The notes beneath the pieces are model-generated. The model saw nothing but the letters and a program-made list of their open reading frames with translations, was not told the DNA's origin and did not search any database. A stretch of 7,039 bases of DNA from Candidatus Woesearchaeota archaeon (GTDB lineage Archaea; Nanobdellota; Nanobdellia; Woesearchaeales; GW2011-AR4): positions 1 through 7,039 of the forward strand of contig JACPMP010000080.1 of assembly GCA_016185915.1 (NCBI GenBank), read 5' to 3'. How positions within the stretch are numbered: the first letter of the stretch is position 1; each line of letters opens with the position of its first letter. This document shows, in pieces, positions 5,294-7,039 of this stretch. Position numbers and translations under genes: made by a program.

Positions 5294-6125
5294 TTACCGT
5301 CAGCGAGTTGCAGTTATTGAATTCGTTGACTTCGTCTATAACATTAGAGTCGTCTGTGCAGATTTGAATTGTATAAGTTCCTGCAGGACCAGCAGTCAAA
5401 ACTGCTTGGTCAAACTGTGTTCCATAAGCGGGCAATGGATTAATTGTATAGATAATATCATCTATGATGACTCCGGGTGGCGCTGTAAAGTGTACTCTTG
5501 CATTGGACGACGAAGCAACTGCTCTTGGACCCTCATTTCTTATTGTAGCGCTAAGTGTTACTTGCTGTCCTGCTGATGGAGTGCTAGGCGTCAGAATTAT
5601 TGAATTCACAATTAAGTCAGGCTTACATGGTGTAGGCTTCTGTCCATAACATACACCATCACACCCTATTGTGCCGCCACAGCCGCATTCATTGCAGGCA
5701 CAGGGTTGTCCAACAGTAGGTTGGCATGCAACATTAACATTCAAGCTTTGGCAGTTGTTACCTTCATTTGATTCTTGTACAACATTAGAGTCATCTGCAC
5801 AGTCTTGGATTGTATATACTCCTGTATAAGGTCCAGCTGAAAAGGTTGCGCTATCTGTTTGAGATGCTAAACCATTTAACTGCTGGACTGCATAAGGAAT
5901 GTCCTGCAAAACAGTTACACCATCAGGGACTGTAATCCTTAATCTGGATGTTGAAGGTGATGCAGTTGTGCCTGCTACATTATTTTTAGTTACTGCTGTA
6001 AGTGTGACAGGAACTCCAAGTGTTACAGGTGAAGAAGGTGATGCTTGAAGTGATTCAACCACTAAATCTGGATTTGGAGCAATTACATTAACACTTATGC
6101 TCTGGCAGTTGTTTGCTTCATTAGA
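5283..6125 (-). CDS. CARDB-repeat surface protein, 5'-truncated at a breakpoint
   Basis: The frame encodes two complete CARDB (cell-adhesion-related, Ig-like) repeats and the tail of a third. The first complete repeat runs from PDLVVES near 6074 to about 5730, and the second from PDLIVNSI at 5621 to the stop. Between them is a Cys-rich linker with eight cysteines (about 5727-5625; CACNECGCGG, CDGVCYG). Each repeat ends with a Cys pair in the context C-x-DDSN-x-V-x-E-x-NE-x-NNC. Upstream of the only plausible start, GTG at 6062, the same frame continues as SNEANNCQSISVNV, the end of another repeat, and then hits TAG at 6126-6128. No ATG lies in that stretch and there is no signal peptide, so the true N-terminus is missing. 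There is also no C-terminal anchor; the coupled downstream protein has one. The repeat call is confident; expression of this truncated copy is doubtful. Confidence 0.75.
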   Translation of the reverse strand, partial: SNEANNCQSISVNVIAPNPDLVVESLQASPSSPVTLGVPVTLTAVTKNNVAGTTASPSTSRLRITVPDGVTVLQDIPYAVQQLNGLASQTDSATFSAGPYTGVYTIQDCADDSNVVQESNEGNNCQSLNVNVACQPTVGQPCACNECGCGGTIGCDGVCYGQKPTPCKPDLIVNSIILTPSTPSAGQQVTLSATIRNEGPRAVASSSNARVHFTAPPGVIIDDIIYTINPLPAYGTQFDQAVLTAGPAGTYTIQICTDDSNVIDEVNEFNNCNSLTVNVQ

Positions 6126-6837
6126 CTATCCTAAAGATTGGTATGAAATCAACAATTATCTAAATATCGACAAACAAGACTTTAATGTTTTGTTCCTTCC
6201 ATGGCACTTGTACATGGACTTTAAATGGATACCAAATCAAGATAAAAGAATAGCAAATCCAGCTAATTCATTCTTTGACAAGCCGGTAATACAAGGCGAC
6301 AATATGGAAGTTGGGACAATATACTCTTCTTCCAACCCTCCAAGATCCAAGTATATTGAGTCACTGATAAAGAATAAGAGTATAACAGGAAGTAACTTAA
6401 AAATATTGAATGTAAAATATGTTATCCTAGCGAAAGAGGTTGATTATAAAAATTATATGTATCTTAATAATCAATCTGATTTATACTTAATTAAAGAGAC
6501 AGAAAATCTCTATTTATTCAAAAACAAGAATGAAGTAAATAAGTTTTATCAAACAGATGATCCAAATGCTGAATTAATACCTTTGGCTTACACAAAGAAA
6601 TCTCCAATAAAATATACAATAGAAAAACCAGATAAAGAATATATAATTTTCACAGAAAACTACAACAAGAATTGGCAATTGGACTCCCAACAGCCAAATA
6701 AGTTTGAAGCTGTAAACTTGTACGAATTTAAAGACAGCCTAAGCCTAAATTACACAAGGTTTAGAATTTATTTGATTTTCTATTTATTCTCAGTGATAGT
6801 ATTTATTCTTCTGCTAGTCAGACTCTTGAGAAAGTAA
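6097..6837 (+). CDS. C-terminal part of a YfhO-like polytopic membrane protein, 5'-truncated
   Basis: The open frame from ATG 6097 gives 246 aa, but its first eight codons are the antisense of a CARDB repeat; genuine sequence starts near LDYPKDWYEINNYL (about 6121). What follows resembles the extracytoplasmic C-terminal region of YfhO-like/GT-C-type membrane proteins: VLFLPWHLYMDFKW (31-44), RIANPANSFF (51-60), IQGDNMEVGTIYSSS (65-79), LNVKYVILAKEVDY (104-117), and a late module with YIIFTENYNKNWQL (182-195). A single transmembrane helix (about 224-243) and a basic end (VRLLRK) close the protein. The expected dozen or so upstream transmembrane helices are absent. Such proteins are thought to act in glycolipid or cell-wall polymer modification. 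The family assignment is moderate; the truncation is clear, because the sequence enters mid-domain. Confidence 0.6.
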   Translation: MLWQLFASLDYPKDWYEINNYLNIDKQDFNVLFLPWHLYMDFKWIPNQDKRIANPANSFFDKPVIQGDNMEVGTIYSSSNPPRSKYIESLIKNKSITGSNLKILNVKYVILAKEVDYKNYMYLNNQSDLYLIKETENLYLFKNKNEVNKFYQTDDPNAELIPLAYTKKSPIKYTIEKPDKEYIIFTENYNKNWQLDSQQPNKFEAVNLYEFKDSLSLNYTRFRIYLIFYLFSVIVFILLLVRLLRK

Positions 6838-6861
6838 ACATCCATTATCAAAACCAAAACA

Positions 6862-6869
6862 TTTATATA
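6862..6869 (+). promoter_or_regulatory. TATA box of the HTH gene
   Basis: TTTATATA preceded by an A-rich BRE-like stretch (CCAAAACA) is the best archaeal promoter match in the window. Centre-to-start spacing predicts transcription from about 6892, giving a leader of about 20 nt that contains the ribosome-binding site. Confidence 0.65.
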
Positions 6870-6902
6870 CTTTTAGTATATAATTATATACTTCAAGCAT
6901 AT
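6865..6902. promoter_or_regulatory. Two tandem inverted-repeat operators overlapping the TATA box and predicted start site
   Basis: Unit A is ATATACT-TTT-AGTATAT (6865-6881), a perfect 7-bp inverted repeat with a 3-bp spacer. Unit B is ATATACT-TCA-AGCATAT (6886-6902), the same with one mismatch. The units start 21 bp apart, two helical turns, so they lie on the same DNA face. The inner arms form a perfect 18-bp palindrome (6875-6892). The position, from inside the TATA box to just before the Shine-Dalgarno, suits repression by a dimeric DNA-binding protein, possibly the product of the adjacent HTH gene. Confidence 0.5.
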
Positions 6903-6903
6903 A

Positions 6904-6909
6904 AGGTGA
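6904..6909 (+). promoter_or_regulatory. Shine-Dalgarno deciding a GTG start
   Basis: AGGTGA, complementary to the archaeal 16S rRNA 3' end, sits four bases before GTG 6914. It supports GTG over the in-frame ATG 11 codons later. Confidence 0.65.
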
Positions 6910-6913
6910 AAAC

Positions 6914-7039
6914 GTGCAGGATTTAACTGTTAATGGGACAAGGGTAATGGACTTTTTGGTAAGGAATTTCAAGGAAAGAAACAGCATAAATCAGATAGCT
7001 AAGAGACTAAAGCTAAGCCCAATGGGAGCTTACAAGATA
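6914..7039 (+). CDS. N-terminus of a helix-turn-helix DNA-binding protein (runs off the window)
   Basis: The first 42 codons are open to the window end. The product begins MQDLTVNGTRVMDFLVRNF and continues into NSINQIAKRLKLSPMGAYKI, a typical winged-helix/HTH segment (INQIAKRLKLS being helix-turn and SPMGAYKI the start of the recognition helix). Many DPANN proteins with such a beginning are small transcription regulators, or HTH proteins fused to a nucleotidyltransferase domain; the rest of the gene would be needed to tell. GTG is chosen as start because of the AGGTGA ribosome-binding site. The tandem operators directly upstream suggest autoregulation. Confidence 0.7.
   Translation, partial: MQDLTVNGTRVMDFLVRNFKERNSINQIAKRLKLSPMGAYKI

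Noticed and set aside
5280..5649. Plus-strand frames opposite the CARDB gene
   Set aside because: They are Cys/Ser-rich shadows of the repeats on the minus strand.
1..7039. CRISPR array, tRNA/rRNA genes, insertion sequence or restriction system
   Set aside because: No regularly spaced repeats, cloverleaf-like segments, transposase or methyltransferase motifs were found on either strand.

Overview
The window looks like a piece of an AT-rich archaeal chromosome, most likely from a DPANN-type lineage (Woesearchaeota/Pacearchaeota-like). The evidence is an archaeal RqcH/NEMF-type NFACT-R protein, TATA-box promoters about 26 nt upstream of start codons (suggesting leaderless mRNAs), an AGGTGA Shine-Dalgarno before the last gene, lysine/asparagine-rich small proteins, and Cys-rich plus CARDB-type surface proteins. 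The taxonomic call is inference. No rRNA, tRNA, CRISPR array or transposase was seen.

Left part, plus strand (1-3410): an A-rich leader without a convincing gene; a stand-alone coiled-coil + NFACT-R protein (195-980) that lacks the N-terminal half of RqcH; a YkgJ-type 8-cysteine metal-cluster protein (1026-1835); three consecutive stem-loops (1834-1914); then NAD(P)H-hydrate epimerase (1925-2518) and NAD(P)H-hydrate dehydratase (2520-3410). The last two form a complete NAD(P)HX repair pathway, encoded as two genes one base apart instead of the usual fused Nnr protein.

Middle part, minus strand (3396-4345): an unrecognised 185-aa protein whose 3' end overlaps the dehydratase gene tail to tail, and upstream of it a small DUF4346-like protein with a well-placed TATA box. 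Between 4346 and 4645 there is that promoter and a possible decayed plus-strand gene.

Right part (4646-6837): a minus-strand pair of surface-protein genes overlapping by 11 nt. One product is a Cys-rich, TSP1-like protein with signal peptide and C-terminal membrane anchor; the other consists of CARDB repeats. The CARDB gene is cut off at its 5' end near 6125. Exactly there begins, on the plus strand, the C-terminal part of a large YfhO-like membrane protein that is also missing its N-terminus. Two 5'-truncated genes meeting head to head mark a rearrangement breakpoint or an assembly chimera, and this is the most striking structural observation in the window.

Right edge (6838-7039): a strong TATA box embedded in two tandem inverted repeats spaced 21 bp apart, followed by an AGGTGA ribosome-binding site and the first 42 codons of a helix-turn-helix protein. 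The layout suggests an autoregulated transcription factor.
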